Below are positions 1-8,293 of a DNA stretch of 64,000 nucleotides, piece by piece. The notes under the pieces were generated by a model, which was given only the letters and a program-made list of their open reading frames with translations, was not told the origin of the DNA and made no database searches. Source of the DNA: Roseicyclus sp. Its GTDB lineage: Bacteria > Pseudomonadota > Alphaproteobacteria > Rhodobacterales > Rhodobacteraceae. Within the stretch, counting starts at the first letter, position 1; each line of letters opens with the position of its first letter. Made by a program: the position numbers and the translations under genes. The DNA lies in the NCBI GenBank assembly GCA_018401055.1, contig JAGYLB010000114.1, forward strand, positions 39,141 through 103,140, in the 5' to 3' direction.

Positions 1-64
1 CGGGGCGGGCCAGTGGCGTCAGGGCAAGGGCGGCGGCACCGATCAGAAAGGGGCGTCTTTGCAT
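1..64 (-). CDS. N-terminus of an exported protein, probably thioredoxin-like (partial)
   Basis: Only the first 21 codons lie in the window; the rest is beyond the left edge. The visible residues MQRRPFLIGAAALALTPLA form an export signal with a paired arginine followed by a hydrophobic stretch, so a Tat-type or Sec-type signal peptide is likely. The gene starts 21 bases after the ccdA stop on the same strand. Genes just after ccdA often encode periplasmic thioredoxin-fold proteins that take electrons from CcdA. That role is inferred from position only, because no catalytic motif is visible here. Confidence 0.45.
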   Translation of the reverse strand, partial: MQRRPFLIGAAALALTPLARP

Positions 65-85
65 TTTTGAAAACTCCATGGGGGA

Positions 86-799
86 TTACAGGGCAACCGA
101 CAGGTCTTGCAGCCAGATCGGCAGCCGGTCGAGCAGCCAGATTTCGGCCATCTGGTGCCAACGCATCAAGATGGCGAACCCGACGAAAACGAAGACCGCG
201 CCCAGAATGGGCCGGGAGGATTGGGCAAAGCGGCGCAATCTGCCCATGTGGCGCTGCATCAGCCCACGCGCGCCATAGCCCAGCGCGACGACAACGGTGC
301 CTATGCCCAGCGCAAAGCCCAGCATGATGCCGAAGGCGCGCAGCAGATCCTCACCCTGCGAGGCGAGCGAGATCGCACCGCCCAGCGTCGGGCCAACGCA
401 AGGGCTCCAGACCGCGCCCAGAAGCAGGCCACCAAGGAACTGGCCCTGCCAGCCGTCGCGCGGCAACTCGTTCATGCCGGTATCGGCGCGCGCGGCGACA
501 CCAGAAGTCGCAAGGGCGAACCGGGCCTGCGCCTGCGGCACCAGCAGCACAAGGCCGAAGCCGATCATCAAGACGGCGCCCGCACGGCCGACGGTTTCCT
601 CGGTCAGGCCCACCAGATGGCCGGCCGCGATCACGCCGAAGCCCAGCGTGACAAAGGCCAGCCCCATGCCGCCCGCCAACGCCAACGGTCCGAACCGACT
701 GGCCTGCAACGCGCCAGCCAGCACGATCGGCAAGATCGGCAGCACGCAAGGGTTGATCAGCGTCAACAGGCCCGCAGCATATGCAAGAATGAGGTCCAT
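86..799 (-). CDS. ccdA: CcdA-type thiol-disulfide electron transporter, inner membrane
   Basis: This 237-residue, strongly hydrophobic protein has about six membrane helices, the usual size of CcdA (the transmembrane module of DsbD). It should carry electrons from cytoplasmic thioredoxin to periplasmic thiol proteins, for cytochrome c maturation or disulfide reduction. Two conserved cysteine sites are visible: NPCVLP near residue 18 in the first helix and WSPCVGPTLGG near residue 134. The spacing matches the redox pair of the family. The next gene on the same strand begins an exported protein, probably its electron acceptor. The frame is intact. Confidence 0.9.
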   Translation of the reverse strand: MDLILAYAAGLLTLINPCVLPILPIVLAGALQASRFGPLALAGGMGLAFVTLGFGVIAAGHLVGLTEETVGRAGAVLMIGFGLVLLVPQAQARFALATSGVAARADTGMNELPRDGWQGQFLGGLLLGAVWSPCVGPTLGGAISLASQGEDLLRAFGIMLGFALGIGTVVVALGYGARGLMQRHMGRLRRFAQSSRPILGAVFVFVGFAILMRWHQMAEIWLLDRLPIWLQDLSVAL

Positions 800-862
800 G
801 GCGCGAGTGATGGATCAGCCGCGTGCGCCTGTCACCAAACATGCGCGTGATTTGGCGTGAGC

Positions 863-1735
863 TCAGGTGAGTTTGGCGCGCGACAGTTGCACCGCCAGAA
901 TGCCCGCCGCCACGATGGCGACGCCCAGCCCGTCGACCCAGCTCAACCGTTCGCCCAACAGCATGGCGGCGATGGCGACGCCAAAGACCGGATTGAGAAA
1001 GTGAAAGGTCGCCGCCCGCGTCGCCCCGATGCGCCCGACCAGCCAAAACCAGATCAGCGTCGCCACCAGGCCGGGCATCAGCGTGGTATAGACAAAGGCC
1101 AGCACCAGCGGCACGGACCATGTCACGCTGAGCGTCTCGGTCAGCGCGGCGACAGGTGCCAGCGCAGCCGAGCCCACCAGCATCTGCAGCCCCACGATCA
1201 TCAACAGGTTGCCACCGCCCTGCGCCGCGACCCGCACGGCCAGCGTGGCGACGGTCAGGGCGACCGCCCCGATCAGGCACAGCGCGATGCCAAGGCCATC
1301 CGCCCCGCCCGACAGCCGTTGCAGCATGATCAGACCGACCCCGAAGAACCCCGCCGCCAGACCGGCCAGCCCCAGTGGTGGCAACCTGTCCCGAAACAAC
1401 ACCCAGGATGCGGCGGCGACCAGCAGCGGCATGGTCGAGGCGATGATCGCGGCGAGCGACGCCTCGATCCATTGCATGGCGACGAAGTTGAGGCCGAGAT
1501 AGAGCGCGTTCTGGCAGATGCCGAACACCACCACCGCCCGCCATTGCGCTGCAGACAGGCGCATCGACTGCCCCATGGCCAGCGCGATACCAACCCCGAT
1601 CCCACCCGAGATCAGGAATCGCAGCGCCAGCGCGGTAAGCGGCGGCGCGGCCTCGACGATGATCCGGGCCGAGGCAAAGGCCGACGACCAGATCAGGGCG
1701 AACACCAGCCCGGCAAGCAGCGCGCGAATATCCAT
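863..1735 (-). CDS. EamA-family (drug/metabolite transporter) permease
   Basis: The protein has 290 residues with about ten hydrophobic helices arranged as two EamA repeats of five helices each, the DMT superfamily pattern. The first helix contains LIWSSAFASARI, a typical EamA start, and the second half repeats the motif around FHFLNPVFGVAIA and LGERLS. Such proteins export amino acids or other metabolites across the inner membrane; the substrate cannot be told. The start chosen is the ATG directly before the first helix; an upstream extension to 1789 adds a non-hydrophobic leader with no family match. The gene is followed by ccdA on the same strand after 63 bases, but a functional link is not evident. 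Confidence 0.85.
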   Translation of the reverse strand: MDIRALLAGLVFALIWSSAFASARIIVEAAPPLTALALRFLISGGIGVGIALAMGQSMRLSAAQWRAVVVFGICQNALYLGLNFVAMQWIEASLAAIIASTMPLLVAAASWVLFRDRLPPLGLAGLAAGFFGVGLIMLQRLSGGADGLGIALCLIGAVALTVATLAVRVAAQGGGNLLMIVGLQMLVGSAALAPVAALTETLSVTWSVPLVLAFVYTTLMPGLVATLIWFWLVGRIGATRAATFHFLNPVFGVAIAAMLLGERLSWVDGLGVAIVAAGILAVQLSRAKLT

Positions 1736-1835
1736 GATTTGCCCTACCGTCCCCGTCGTCACAAAACGCGGATCGCAGGGTAGGGGCAAGCGGATTCCAA
1801 ATCCTGCCTGCGGTCACACACCGGGCCTGCGCGCA

Positions 1836-1870
1836 GAAAAAAGGCCGCGACCCCGATCGGGGTGCGGCCT
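1836..1870 (-). terminator. Rho-independent terminator of the HU gene
   Basis: On the minus strand the sequence AGGCCGC pairs with GCGGCCT and an inner CCCC/GGGG extends the stem around a GATC loop; six T residues follow directly. It lies 25 bases past the stop of the HU gene. It is the clearest intrinsic terminator in the window. Confidence 0.85.
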
Positions 1871-1895
1871 GCAAGACCCTGCAGGGCCCGATGGA

Positions 1896-2186
1896 TCAGC
1901 CGTTGACGCTGTCCTTGAGCGCCTTGGCGATGGTGACTTTCACCTGCTTGTCGGCCTCTTTCTTGATGGTCTCACCGGTGGCGGGGTTGCGGACCATGCG
2001 CTCGGGGCGCTCGCGGCAATAGACCTTGCCGATGCCCGGAAGGGTCACGGCACCGCCTGCGGCGACTTCCTTGGTCACGATGGCGGTCACAGCGTCCAGC
2101 GCGGCCCCGGCGGTTTTCTTGTCCCCGCCCATCTCTTCGGCGATGGCCGCAACGAGCTGGGTTTTGGTCATGGGTTTTTGTGCCAT
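1896..2186 (-). CDS. HU/IHF-family histone-like DNA-binding protein
   Basis: This 96-residue basic protein has the HU fold: an N-terminal helical part that begins MTKTQLVAAIAEEMG, the hydrophobic middle VTLPGIGKVYCRERPER, and the DNA-binding arm motif RNPATGETI near residues 66 to 74. It should bend and compact DNA as a dimer. The family is usually about 90 residues, so the size fits. An AGGAG Shine-Dalgarno sequence sits just before the ATG, and a strong terminator follows, so it is a single-gene transcript. A cysteine beside the arm (KVYCRER) is unusual for HU but does not change the assignment. HU and IHF subunits are not separated with certainty. Confidence 0.93.
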   Translation of the reverse strand: MAQKPMTKTQLVAAIAEEMGGDKKTAGAALDAVTAIVTKEVAAGGAVTLPGIGKVYCRERPERMVRNPATGETIKKEADKQVKVTIAKALKDSVNG

Positions 2187-2320
2187 TGTCTTATTCTCCT
2201 GACGACTGCCCGAGCCCTTGGGCCCGTTCGCGCAAAACTAACCGAATATTGTGGGACCACACAACGCTTCGTGTGCCCCAAAAGCCCAAAAACATGGCCT
2301 TTGGAGCGTTTTTTCGCCCC

Positions 2321-3805
2321 TCAGAGAAAGGCAGTCTCCTCGAAAGACCGCAATTTCCGGCTGTGCAGCCGTTCCAGGGGCATGTCCCGCAGCGTTTCCA
2401 TGGCCCGGATTCCAATCAGAAGATGCCGCGCAACTTGGGTCTTGTAGAAGTCGGACGCCATGCCCGGCAGCTTCAATTCGCCATGCAGCGGTTTGTCGGA
2501 CACGCACAACAACGTCCCGTAAGGCACCCGGAACCGGAACCCGTTGGCCGCGATCGTGGCGCTTTCCATGTCGAGCGCGATGGCGCGCGATTGCGACAGC
2601 CGCTGCACCGGCCCGGTCTGGTCGCGCAGTTCCCAGTTGCGGTTGTCGAGGCTGGCGACCGTGCCCGTGCGCATGATCCGCTTCAGGTCGAAACCTTCCA
2701 GCTCGGTCACATAGGCGACGGCGTTTTCAAGCGCCACCTGGATCTCGGCCAGCGCGGGCACGGGAACCCAGACGGGCAGGTCGTCGTCCAGCACCTTGTC
2801 CTCGCGCAGATAGGCGTGGGCCAGCACGAAATCGCCCAAGCGCTGGGAATTGCGCAGGCCCGCGCAATGGCCGACCATGATCCAGGCATGCGGACGCAGC
2901 ACAGCGATATGGTCGGTCGCCGTCTTGGCGTTCGAGGGGCCGACCCCGATGTTGACCAGCGTGATGCCGTTCCCGTCGGCCCGTTTCAGGTGATAGGTCG
3001 GCATTTGCGGCATCTTGGGCGGCTGCACGATGGGCGCGGTCGGATCGGTGATCTCGATGTTTCCGGTCGCGACGAAGCTGGTGTAGCCGCTTGCCGGATC
3101 GGCCAGCTTGGCGCGGGCATAGGCCTCGAATTCATCGACGTAGAACTGGTAGTTGGTGAACAGAACGTGGTTCTGGAAATGCACCGGATCGGTCGCGGTG
3201 TAATGCGCCAGCCGCGCCAGTGAATAATCGACCCGCTGTGCGGTGAAGGGCGCCAGCGGATGCGCCCCGTCCTCGTAGGTGAAGCCTAGGCCGTTGACGA
3301 TGTCGTCATGCGTGGTCGACAGGTCCGGCACGTCGAAGACATCGCGCAGGGTGAAATCGCCCGCCCCTTCTTGCGGGACGCTGATGGCGCTGTTGCCCGC
3401 CACCGCGAAATGCACCGGCATCGGCGTCAGCGACGGCCCGACCTCGACCGGAACGCCGTGGTTCTTGATCAAAAGGCCGATCTGCTGGCGCAGGTAATTG
3501 CCGAACAGGTCGGGCCGCGTGACCGTCGTGGCATAGCTGCCAGGTTCCGCCACATGGCCGAAACTCAACCGGCTATCGGTCAGGGCATAGCTGCCGGTGG
3601 TGATACGAACCTCCGGATAAAAGGCACGGTAGCGCGTATCGGTCGGCGCCCCGTCGCGCAGCGTCTCGGCAAACCGGTCGCGCAGGAATTCCGTTGCTTC
3701 GGTGTAGAGCGTCTGCAGATGCGCGACGGCGACGGCAGCATCGCTAAAGACTTTGGCCTGCTGGCCTTGGTCGGGTGTGGAAATGCGGCTTGTCTTCACG
3801 GTCAT
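2321..3805 (-). CDS. amn: AMP nucleosidase
   Basis: The 494-residue product matches AMP nucleosidase, which hydrolyses AMP to adenine and ribose 5-phosphate in the cytoplasm. The N-terminal half is the regulatory domain of the family, and the C-terminal half is a purine nucleoside phosphorylase fold with NIGVGPSNAKTATDHIA, ALDMESATIAANGFRF and VSDKPLHGE, where the MES and SDKP segments form the base and ribose pocket. The length equals that of known Amn proteins. The start overlaps the stop of the preceding gene by four bases (ATGA), so it is translationally coupled to an unknown gene and, through it, to adenine deaminase. The adenine made here is the substrate of that deaminase. Confidence 0.93.
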   Translation of the reverse strand: MTVKTSRISTPDQGQQAKVFSDAAVAVAHLQTLYTEATEFLRDRFAETLRDGAPTDTRYRAFYPEVRITTGSYALTDSRLSFGHVAEPGSYATTVTRPDLFGNYLRQQIGLLIKNHGVPVEVGPSLTPMPVHFAVAGNSAISVPQEGAGDFTLRDVFDVPDLSTTHDDIVNGLGFTYEDGAHPLAPFTAQRVDYSLARLAHYTATDPVHFQNHVLFTNYQFYVDEFEAYARAKLADPASGYTSFVATGNIEITDPTAPIVQPPKMPQMPTYHLKRADGNGITLVNIGVGPSNAKTATDHIAVLRPHAWIMVGHCAGLRNSQRLGDFVLAHAYLREDKVLDDDLPVWVPVPALAEIQVALENAVAYVTELEGFDLKRIMRTGTVASLDNRNWELRDQTGPVQRLSQSRAIALDMESATIAANGFRFRVPYGTLLCVSDKPLHGELKLPGMASDFYKTQVARHLLIGIRAMETLRDMPLERLHSRKLRSFEETAFL

Positions 3806-4575
3806 GTCTCGATCTTCACAAAGGGATAAGCCGACCGCATCGCCGCAAGCCCCTCGGGGCCCAGCTTGGCGGCAAGGTCGGCGGAAACGACAAAGGGGTT
3901 TTCGGCGGTCAGGCCCGGCACCGTGGATGGATCGGATGCAGGGGTTTCGGCCTCAATCCAATCGCGCAGCGGGTCGGGGTCGCCCGAGGCGGGGATGCGA
4001 AGGCCCAGATCGGCGGCTGTGCGGGGCAACGGGCGACCGAACCGGGCTGTCAGAAAGTCGCGGTAGCCCTGCGGCACCACAAGCGGCGGCGCGCCGGGAT
4101 AGGCCATCTCCTCCTCGGGGGAAACGGTGGGGTCCTCCAGACAAGCAGGTTCCGGATAGCCAAGGCCAAGAAACTGCACGGCCACGACCGGGTCAGCGGT
4201 CAGGACATAGGGGATGCCGTGGTTGAACACGACGACCCATTGCATGCCGTCATCGTCACACCAGAACCCCAACCTGCCGCCATCGCCCGCAATCTTTGCC
4301 ACCGTGGCGATCCGCGCCAGCATCGCCTCGCTCGGGGCATGGATGGGTGGACCAGCCTCGAAATTGAAGATGACATAGCTGGCCCCTGCGGCCTCCATCT
4401 GATCTAGCGGATAGATCGACAGGTAATGGCTGCCAAAATCGGCGCTGTCGCCGCGCCGGAACACGTCCCTCTGCCCCTGCGCCTCGGCCCAGTCGAAGAC
4501 GGCAGCGAAAGCATCGGGCAGGTGCAGCGCGGCAGGCAGGCGCGCCCGCACCTCGTCTGCAAAGCTGAGGGTCAC
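3802..4575 (-). CDS. Conserved protein of unknown function in a purine-salvage operon
   Basis: I do not recognise a named domain in this 257-residue acidic, soluble protein. It has no signal peptide or membrane helix. The start chosen is a GTG at 4575 that overlaps the stop of the adenine deaminase gene (GTGA). Its own stop overlaps the start of amn (ATGA). This double coupling implies equimolar production with both purine enzymes. Visible features are a tryptophan-rich middle (LGFWCDDDGMQWVVVFNHG) and a proline-rich stretch around GAPPLVVPQGYRDF. The layout slightly recalls SUKH/SMI1-like proteins, but this is a weak impression. A role in purine metabolism is inferred from context only. Confidence 0.75.
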   Translation of the reverse strand: MTLSFADEVRARLPAALHLPDAFAAVFDWAEAQGQRDVFRRGDSADFGSHYLSIYPLDQMEAAGASYVIFNFEAGPPIHAPSEAMLARIATVAKIAGDGGRLGFWCDDDGMQWVVVFNHGIPYVLTADPVVAVQFLGLGYPEPACLEDPTVSPEEEMAYPGAPPLVVPQGYRDFLTARFGRPLPRTAADLGLRIPASGDPDPLRDWIEAETPASDPSTVPGLTAENPFVVSADLAAKLGPEGLAAMRSAYPFVKIET

Positions 4576-6386
4576 GGCTGCCGCTCCACGATCAGGTCGG
4601 TGAGCCGGAACCGCGTCACATCCACGAGCCCCAGATCGGAAATCCGCAAACTGGGAATGACCACCAGCGCCAAGAGCGAATGTTGCATATAGGCGTTGTT
4701 CAGCGTGCAACCGCAGACCTCCATCGCCGCGACCATGGCCTGCGCCTTGGCCGCGACCTCGGCGGCCGGGCTGTCCGACATCAGGCCGGCGATGGGCAGT
4801 TCCACCAGCGCCAGTTCCGCGCCATCCTTCCAGACGGTGACACCGCCGCCCACCTCGCCCAGGCGCATCGCCGCCCGTGCCATCAGCGCGCGGTCGGTGC
4901 CCACGACGATCATGTGGTGGCTGTCATGCGCCACGGTCGAGGCCATGGCCATCCCCGGCCCGTAGCCAAAGCCCGAGACGAAGCCGTTCACGACCTGCCC
5001 GGTGCCCCGGTGCCGTTCCACCAGCGCGATCTGGCACACGTCGCCCTGCCCCTCGATCACACCACCCACCACCGGCAGCGTGGCCTCCAGCGCCTCGGTC
5101 GGGGCTTGGTTCTCGACAACGCCGATCACCCGCACCCGCACCTCTGTGGCGCCCTTGGGGGCCGCGATCCTGAAATCCGCCGCGCTGAGCATCCGCCCCA
5201 GATGCACCGACCCGCGCGTGTCCGCGGGCCAATCCAGATGCGGGCAATCGACCAGACAGGTGCCGCCTTCGGCCACCTTGCGACCGCGCGCATAGACCAC
5301 CTCCACGGGCAGCGCGGACAGGTCCGATGTCACGATCATATCGGCCCGCCGCCCCGGCGCGATCTGGCCGATCTCCCGGTCCAGCCCGAAATGCGTGGCG
5401 GTGTTGATTGTGGCCATCTGGAGCGCGACCAGCGGGTCGCAGCCGCAGGCAATCGCGTGCCGTACCGCGCGGTTCATGTGCCCCTCATGCACCAGCGTCC
5501 CCGAATGGCAATCATCGGTGCACAAGATCATGTTGCGCGGATCAAGCCCGCGTTCGGTGATCGCGGTGATCTGGCTTTCGATGTCATACCAGGCCGACCC
5601 GAGCCGGATCATCGACCGCATCCCCTGCCGCATGCGCGCCACCGCATCCTCCTCGCAGGTGCCCTCGTGGTCATCGGCGGGCCCGCCCGCGACATAGGCA
5701 TGGAACGCCGGCCCCAGATCGGGCGAGGCGTAATGCCCGCCCACCGTCTTGCCCGCGGCTTGCGTCGCCGCGATTTCAGCCAGCATCTGTTGCGATCCGT
5801 TCACGACACCGGGGAAATTCATCATCTCGCCCAGACCGATGATGCCGGGCCATGTCATCGCGTCGGCCACATCCTCCGGCCCGATCTCATAGCCCGTGGT
5901 TTCCAGACCGGGGGCCGAGGGCGCGCAAGACGGCATCTGCGTCCAGATGTTAACGGGCTGCATCAACGCCTCGTCATGCATCAGCCGCACACCGCGCAGG
6001 CCAAAGACATTGGCGATTTCATGTGGGTCGGTGAACATCGAGGTGGTGCCATGCGGGATCACGGCGCGGGCGAACTCGGCGGGCGTCAGCATCCCGCTTT
6101 CGATATGCATGTGCCCGTCGCACAGGCCCGGGATCACGTAGCGCCCGCCCAGATCATCGACCTGTGTTCGCGGCCCGATGCAATGCCCGGCATCCGGGCC
6201 GACATAGGCGAAGCGTCCGTGGCGCACCGCGACCTGCCAGCCCTCCATCACCTCGCGCGTCTGCACCAGCACAACGCGGGCGCCGGTCAGCACCAGATCG
6301 GCGGGCGATCGGCCCGCAGCCGTCGCCACGAGGTCGGAGGCCACATCGGACCATGCCGGAAACGGGGGGATATGTCGCTGTTCCAT
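4572..6386 (-). CDS. ade: Adenine deaminase
   Basis: This 604-residue metal-dependent amidohydrolase matches adenine deaminase, which converts adenine to hypoxanthine and ammonia. Metal-binding motifs are in order: GLCDGHMHIESGMLTP, then TDPHEIANVFG, then the DDCHSGTLVHEGHMN segment with the late aspartate/histidine ligands. The C-terminal part holds the Ade-specific region with SHDSHHMIVVG. The family length is near 600, so the gene is full length. It heads a three-gene unit with an unknown protein and AMP nucleosidase. Together they would turn AMP into hypoxanthine and ribose 5-phosphate, suggesting salvage or nitrogen recovery from adenylates. Confidence 0.93.
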   Translation of the reverse strand: MEQRHIPPFPAWSDVASDLVATAAGRSPADLVLTGARVVLVQTREVMEGWQVAVRHGRFAYVGPDAGHCIGPRTQVDDLGGRYVIPGLCDGHMHIESGMLTPAEFARAVIPHGTTSMFTDPHEIANVFGLRGVRLMHDEALMQPVNIWTQMPSCAPSAPGLETTGYEIGPEDVADAMTWPGIIGLGEMMNFPGVVNGSQQMLAEIAATQAAGKTVGGHYASPDLGPAFHAYVAGGPADDHEGTCEEDAVARMRQGMRSMIRLGSAWYDIESQITAITERGLDPRNMILCTDDCHSGTLVHEGHMNRAVRHAIACGCDPLVALQMATINTATHFGLDREIGQIAPGRRADMIVTSDLSALPVEVVYARGRKVAEGGTCLVDCPHLDWPADTRGSVHLGRMLSAADFRIAAPKGATEVRVRVIGVVENQAPTEALEATLPVVGGVIEGQGDVCQIALVERHRGTGQVVNGFVSGFGYGPGMAMASTVAHDSHHMIVVGTDRALMARAAMRLGEVGGGVTVWKDGAELALVELPIAGLMSDSPAAEVAAKAQAMVAAMEVCGCTLNNAYMQHSLLALVVIPSLRISDLGLVDVTRFRLTDLIVERQP

Positions 6387-6444
6387 GTCGCAATTTCCCC
6401 TATCGCGTCGCCCTTCGCAAGCGACCGTTCGGTGACGCGGCCCC

Positions 6445-7151
6445 TCAGGCGAAGCTCAGCGCCTTGGCGCGCATCGCCTCATACATCGGTAGCGCAGCGT
6501 CGAGCAGCGCCTGCCGCTCCTCCGGCACCTCGGGCAGCGGCCCCTCGGCACCGGCGAACCCGGTCGAGCGGTGCACCGCATTGTACCAATGCGCCGCCCA
6601 AACCCCATCATAAGCCCGCGGCCCCGCGGGCCAGTGCAACATCGCCGTTGTGAACTCCAGCCCGATTTCGGCGCAGAGCATCCCAGCGCGCGCGCCGGAT
6701 CGGCCCGGATATCCGCGCTGTCGATCACCGGGCCGGGAAGGGCCTGCCACAACGCCAGTTGCTGCGCGAATCCGATATCCTCCAGCGTCATCTCGCCCCG
6801 CTTTTCGCCATAGCTGGCGATCACGCGGGCTGGATGGCGGATCAGATGGACATTCACGCACCCCGCAGCCCAGTCCAGCGGAAAGCCCGCGATCATGTGG
6901 TGGGGCATGTGCTTCATGTACCAATGTGCAAAGCCATCCGGCACCGGCCCCGCGCAGGCGGCGGCGACCCGCGCTGGGTCGGCCTCATGCGCCGCCACGA
7001 TCTCGGCCGCCATCGGGTGATCGGACCCGGTCGCCGCCAGATAGGGCGCGTAAAACGGCTCGTCCCAGACGGCGCAATCGCCGCGCGCCGCAAAGGCATA
7101 CATCATCGCCGTCGACAGGTTGCGCGGCCCCGACCACATCGCGATTTTCAT
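6445..7151 (-). CDS. Sulfotransferase-like P-loop protein (one frameshift)
   Basis: The N-terminus MKIAMWSGPRNLSTAMMYAFAARGD is the 5'-PSB-like loop of the sulfotransferase superfamily, here with GPRN in place of the usual GxxRSGT, as in a subgroup of branched-chain-aminotransferase-linked sulfotransferase-like proteins. VHLIRHPARVIASY matches the 3'-PB motif (RxPxxxxxS). The reading frame changes near 6685, where ARALG in one frame continues as MLCAEIGLEFTTAML in another. The repaired protein has about 235 residues and ends KALSFA. The acceptor substrate is unknown. It is probably intact in the organism, because both halves keep family-like sequence. Confidence 0.75.
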
Positions 7152-7299
7152 CCCGTCTCTCCCGCTGGTTTGCGGGCATAAGGCCGGGCAAGCGCAGAAG
7201 GCGCAAGGGGTCACGCTTGCGTGAGATCACGCACAGGTTGCTTGCACCGCGCGCCCTGCCGCTATGCTTTATCACACGCCAACCGCGAAAGGAGATGCC

Positions 7300-7979
7300 A
7301 TGCCCCGCCTGCCCCATTCTGCCCCGGTCAAGGCGCTGGCCCTGACCGTTGCCATCGTCGCAGCCCTTGCCGCGCAGACCAGCCGCGCGCAGGCACAAGA
7401 CATCCGCACCGCGGTCGTTGCAGGCGGTTGCTTCTGGTGCGTGGAAAGCGATTTCGAGCGCGTCCCGGGTGTGGTCGAGGTCGTGTCGGGCTTTGCCGGC
7501 GGATCGGTGCCCAATCCGTCCTACCGCGATGTCGTGGCGGGCGGCACTGGACATCTGGAGGTGGTGGAAATCACCTATGACGCCGACATCCTGCCCTATG
7601 ACATGCTCTTGCATCTCTTCCTGCGCTCGATCGACCCGCTGGATGCAGGCGGGCAGTTTTGCGACCGGGGCGAAAGCTACACCACCGCCATCTTTGTCGA
7701 AAACGCCGCCGAACGGCAGGCGGCGCAAGCGGCGCTGGCCCAAGCCTCGCGTGATCTGGGCCGACAGGTCGTGACCCCCATCCGCGACGCGGCGCCGTTC
7801 TACCCGGCCGAGGCCTATCATCAGGATTACTACCGGTCCGAGGATGTGATCCTCACCCGGTTCGGGCCACGGCGCAAATCGGTGGCCTATGAGCTATATC
7901 GCAGCGCCTGCGGGCGCGATGCGCGGGTGGAACAGCTTTGGGGGCGGATGCGCCCTTCATCCACCACGGTGCGGGCTGA
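7300..7979 (+). CDS. msrA: Exported peptide-methionine (S)-S-oxide reductase MsrA (one frameshift at its C-terminus)
   Basis: The product reduces methionine-S-sulfoxide in damaged proteins. The catalytic motif GCFWC is present in [15 protein letters not shown], followed by the family signatures [19 protein letters not shown] and [13 protein letters not shown] cleavable signal peptide of about 33 residues (ending SRAQAQ) precedes the domain, so it should act in the periplasm. AAAGGAGAT just before the ATG at 7300 supports that start. In the given sequence the frame runs on past 7979 into antisense sequence. Adding one G to the five-G run at 7940-7944 gives the C-terminus [14 protein letters not shown] and a stop at 7977-7979, which is the end used here. 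Confidence 0.88.
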
Positions 7980-7981
7980 AC

Positions 7982-8018
7982 GGTTCCGCCCGCCGCCGAA
8001 GGCACGACAGGCGGAACC
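7982..8018. terminator. Hairpin between convergent genes
   Basis: GGTTCCGCC at 7982-7990 pairs perfectly with GGCGGAACC at 8010-8018, with a 19-base loop. It lies between the end of msrA and the end of the convergent small membrane gene, so it could terminate or protect either transcript. There is no T run on either side, so Rho-independent termination is not certain. Confidence 0.45.
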
Positions 8019-8028
8019 CCGTTCAGGC

Positions 8029-8220
8029 TCAGGACTTGAGTGCGCAGGTATTGATCCCGAGCAGACGGTAGAGCGGGCAAAAGCCCATGAGGCCGGTGGC
8101 CAGCGGCACGATGCCGACCCAACCCCAGGCCGTCTGGGGCCCGATGAATACGAGCGAGATCAGCACGAGGCCTGCGATGATGCGCAGGGCACGGTCGATG
8201 GTGCCTTCGTTGCGGGGCAT
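8029..8220 (-). CDS. Small DUF2892 (YgaP-like) inner membrane protein
   Basis: The 63-residue protein begins [18 protein letters not shown] and has two membrane helices separated by [10 protein letters not shown], ending in [14 protein letters not shown]. This is the DUF2892 pattern found alone or fused to rhodaneses such as YgaP. Two cysteines in the C-terminal segment are typical of the family. Upstream ORF sequence to 8292 is dropped because the DUF2892 start and the preceding AAAGGA Shine-Dalgarno fix the ATG at 8220. The Crp-type regulator gene lies directly upstream on the same strand, so the pair is probably co-regulated. The biochemical role of the family is not settled; links to sulfide or redox metabolism are common. 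Confidence 0.82.
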   Translation of the reverse strand: MPRNEGTIDRALRIIAGLVLISLVFIGPQTAWGWVGIVPLATGLMGFCPLYRLLGINTCALKS

Positions 8221-8278
8221 GATGTGCGTCCTTTCCTTTTTGATGGAAGCACTCTGGCACATACGGGCTGTTGCGCAC

Positions 8279-8293
8279 GGTGACACTGTCACC
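8279..8293. promoter_or_regulatory. Perfect 15-base palindrome upstream of the DUF2892 gene
   Basis: GGTGACA-C-TGTCACC is a perfect inverted repeat. It overlaps the last codons of the Crp-type regulator gene and lies 59 bases before the DUF2892 start. The half-site GTGA resembles Crp-family recognition, but the spacing is shorter than the classical Crp site. It is a candidate operator for the neighbouring regulator; this is inference. Confidence 0.4.

Noticed and set aside
4680..6653. Long plus-strand open frame (657 codons) opposite adenine deaminase
   Set aside because: It is rich in His, Arg, Pro and Gly without any fold-like pattern and lies wholly antisense to a clear amidohydrolase gene. 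It is a high-GC shadow.
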